This document shows, one piece after another, positions 63,301 through 64,000 of a stretch of DNA of 64,000 bases; position 1 is the stretch's first letter; each line of letters opens with the position of its first letter. The translations under genes and the position numbers were made by a program. The DNA comes from an uncultured Lachnospiraceae bacterium (GTDB lineage Bacteria; Bacillota; Clostridia; Lachnospirales; Lachnospiraceae), in assembly GCA_910584945.1 (NCBI GenBank), contig CAJUDY010000009.1, positions 1 to 64,000 on the forward strand. Direction: 5' to 3'. Under the pieces are notes generated by a model that did no database searches, was not told the origin of the DNA, and saw nothing but the letters and a program-made list of their open reading frames with translations.

Positions 63301-64000
63301 CTCCGACCCCAGATATTGAAACAGCAGCTTCCCGCTGATCCGGAAGTTGCCAAGCACCTGTTTTTGAATCTGCCGCACCAGCTTCGGGATGCGCTCATCC
63401 GACTGCTTTTGAATTCCTGTAAATTCATACTCCGGCCCGTCTCCAATCCGGACGAACTTTAAGGAAGAGCAGTTTTTGAACGCATCCTCTTGAATCTGTA
63501 CGTCCTGACTCTGAAAGCTCACCCTTTCCAGACTGATACAGTTACGAAAAGCCCGGCTTTCAATCTCTTTTAGAGACGCCGGAAACCGGACTGACAAAAT
63601 TCCCCGGCGGTCGAAAAAGCAGCTCTTCCCAAGACGCTCGATGCCCTCTGGGATCTCCACATGCTTCAGATTCGTCAGGAACCGGACCAGACACCGGCCG
63701 TCTAATTCCATCATGCGAAGGACGTCCACCGCGATGGCGTGAACCAGAGGCGGCGTCTCCTTTTCCCCCGTCACCACTTCCACCGCATTGGCGATCCGGT
63801 AACGTTCCCCGCCCGCATACGCAATCTCCCTGATCTTCCCGCATCCGGTAAACACGTCGCAGATGCAGGACTCCTGAAGCTCTCCGGAGATCTCCAGCTT
63901 CTCCAGCAGTACATCATTGATAAACACTTGCTTTCCAAGCCTTTTTACTCCCGGAATCCGCGCTTCCCTCAGACTGTCACAGTAGAGGAACACACAGTCT
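60316..64000 (-). CDS. BspA-like leucine-rich repeat protein, N-terminus beyond window
   Basis: The frame is open to the right edge. The GTG at 63993 is an internal Val inside a repeat (VFLYCDSLREARIPG), so the true start is outside. At least 1225 residues of LRR_5-type repeats of about 23 residues are seen, of the pattern IGEGAFxxCxxLxExxLPEGLxxI. Examples are YAFRDCLLLQTVVLPEKMLRIG and RAFYRCHSLAEIRIPSTVKRIG. Such proteins are usually secreted or surface-bound and bind host or bacterial ligands. Any signal peptide or anchor would be outside the window; the C-terminus ends in a repeat (VEERAFVGCGRV) with no anchor. Confidence 0.9.
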   Translation of the reverse strand, partial: DCVFLYCDSLREARIPGVKRLGKQVFINDVLLEKLEISGELQESCICDVFTGCGKIREIAYAGGERYRIANAVEVVTGEKETPPLVHAIAVDVLRMMELDGRCLVRFLTNLKHVEIPEGIERLGKSCFFDRRGILSVRFPASLKEIESRAFRNCISLERVSFQSQDVQIQEDAFKNCSSLKFVRIGDGPEYEFTGIQKQSDERIPKLVRQIQKQVLGNFRISGKLLFQYLGSESRVVVPEGIERIAEEAFAGNEAIDRVILPESLREIGAYAFRDCLLLQTVVLPEKMLRIGVGAFMNCVKLIRVRLPGQVAKVEPETFKHCKVLREVTFEGPLREIGEQAFYKCSALRELSLPESVETVGSMAFFGCGGLKEISIPEKTVQVEDLAFAQSGVKRAAIGSDGSRFGQEVFGDCKKLRTLVLKEGVEHVPDRLAWGCTALTRVSLPKTLRSAGRNAWEETPFLSEWLRKFREGEETGEIFWDGRELEGEITLSSGYRIVAGGAFYGNQKAEEIGLPKQVRWIGKAAFKGCTNLRQVSWPSGLSHVEPEVFSGCVRLQAVDKGAQDIWQSVGERAFYRCQKLRRMELSEVKEMGKEAFAGCISLEKYPVSMELWMGERALEDTGYWSVSDHGPLIIGRVAVSGGSCEGTVKLPEGITGIGPYAFAGNRRVQKVIFPESLTRIGEGAFFGCSGLLEAELPEGLFRIEDRAFEKCCALKRIRTGAGEVGEGAFAFCTSLEEAEFPNVKDLAPHLLEGCGLLLRCICGLAETAGERSFCGCRKLECFDHGKLRRIGRYAYEDCDHLTRVELREGACVEAHAFEDCGNLCEICLIGEHIRLLEYAFSGCTALQRVWIQGTGWEFTGYGDLLSERFPEMVRQLFFSALSCFQVKEEKILKSYRGAGRKVKIPYDIRRIEAEVFRDVLMLQEVEIPESVEEIGARAFHGTAWMEEQRKQSPLVTVRQMLLDGSGCQGEVVVPEGIRFICGWAFAGGLGIEKICFLSDRVRVAEYAFRNCIFLKEMTLPDGTKVTFTGLKDRERELPPLARQAVTDRLNCFKTESDGTLVECTGNLSRLLLADGITAIGEGAFEDGNLLTEVIFPESLRVIGKRAFAGCKWLREVSGTFSVERIEAMAFSGCGSLRRIELSEAFQELGIRAFEHCTALREIVLPEGLREIPERAFYRCHSLAEIRIPSTVKRIGKEAFGFCKGLSRVEVPEGVVVEERAFVGCGRV

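Overview
The window reads as chromosome of an anaerobic gut-type Clostridia, most likely Lachnospiraceae. The evidence is the minus-strand run TIGR04086 membrane protein, SCIFF peptide and its radical SAM maturase, fused SecDF, RecJ, Apt, Rel and an MBL hydrolase, together with strong AGGAGG ribosome sites and many intact housekeeping genes of fairly high GC. No rRNA, tRNA, prophage or insertion sequence was recognised.

Left end (1-5.6 kb): the start of a very long Ser-rich repeat surface protein (it runs off the window) lies downstream of three minus-strand signalling genes: a small Lachnospiraceae-type protein, a GGDEF protein and a winged-helix/BTAD regulator. Upstream of this set is a 204-bp segment bounded by perfect 28-bp inverted repeats that carries a near-consensus sigma-A promoter pointing away from the genes. 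This looks like a phase-variable promoter switch caught in the OFF orientation.

Core block (5.6-28 kb): stress, translocation and repair genes (MBL hydrolase, rel, apt, recJ, esterase, secDF, scfB/scfA), a FIST sensor plus soluble chemoreceptor pair, a CNNM/CBS membrane protein, a four-gene small-large-small-large operon of LeuCD-type dehydratases, a sigma-like protein without region 4, an EamA transporter, a SPOR amidase and rarA.

Defence island (28-37.2 kb): AT-rich compared with its neighbours. It holds a complete type II-A CRISPR-Cas system: divergent tracrRNA with its own promoter and terminator, then cas9-cas1-cas2-csn2 with overlapping ends, an 84-bp leader and an array of 25 repeats of 36 bp with 24 spacers of exactly 30 bp. 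A 54-codon gene with its own promoter lies beyond the distal end of the array, and a WYL regulator lies beyond the tracrRNA.

Right part (37-64 kb): polysaccharide deacetylase, LysR regulator, MATE exporter, CBS/DRTGG pyrophosphatase, a Csp-like subtilase, and an alpha-galactoside utilisation locus (AraC regulator divergent from binding protein, two permeases, GH36 and GH13). Then come a receiver-alarmone synthetase fusion, an exosortase with its probable VIT-vWA substrate, a collagen-like protein, a glycosyltransferase, an aldo/keto reductase with iron-sulfur cysteines and a large leucine-rich repeat protein that runs off the right edge.

The most notable items are the invertible promoter, the exosortase/substrate pair with a palindromic element inside the exosortase 3' end, the REC-alarmone synthetase fusion, and the compact CRISPR locus with a triplicated leader-anchor heptamer.
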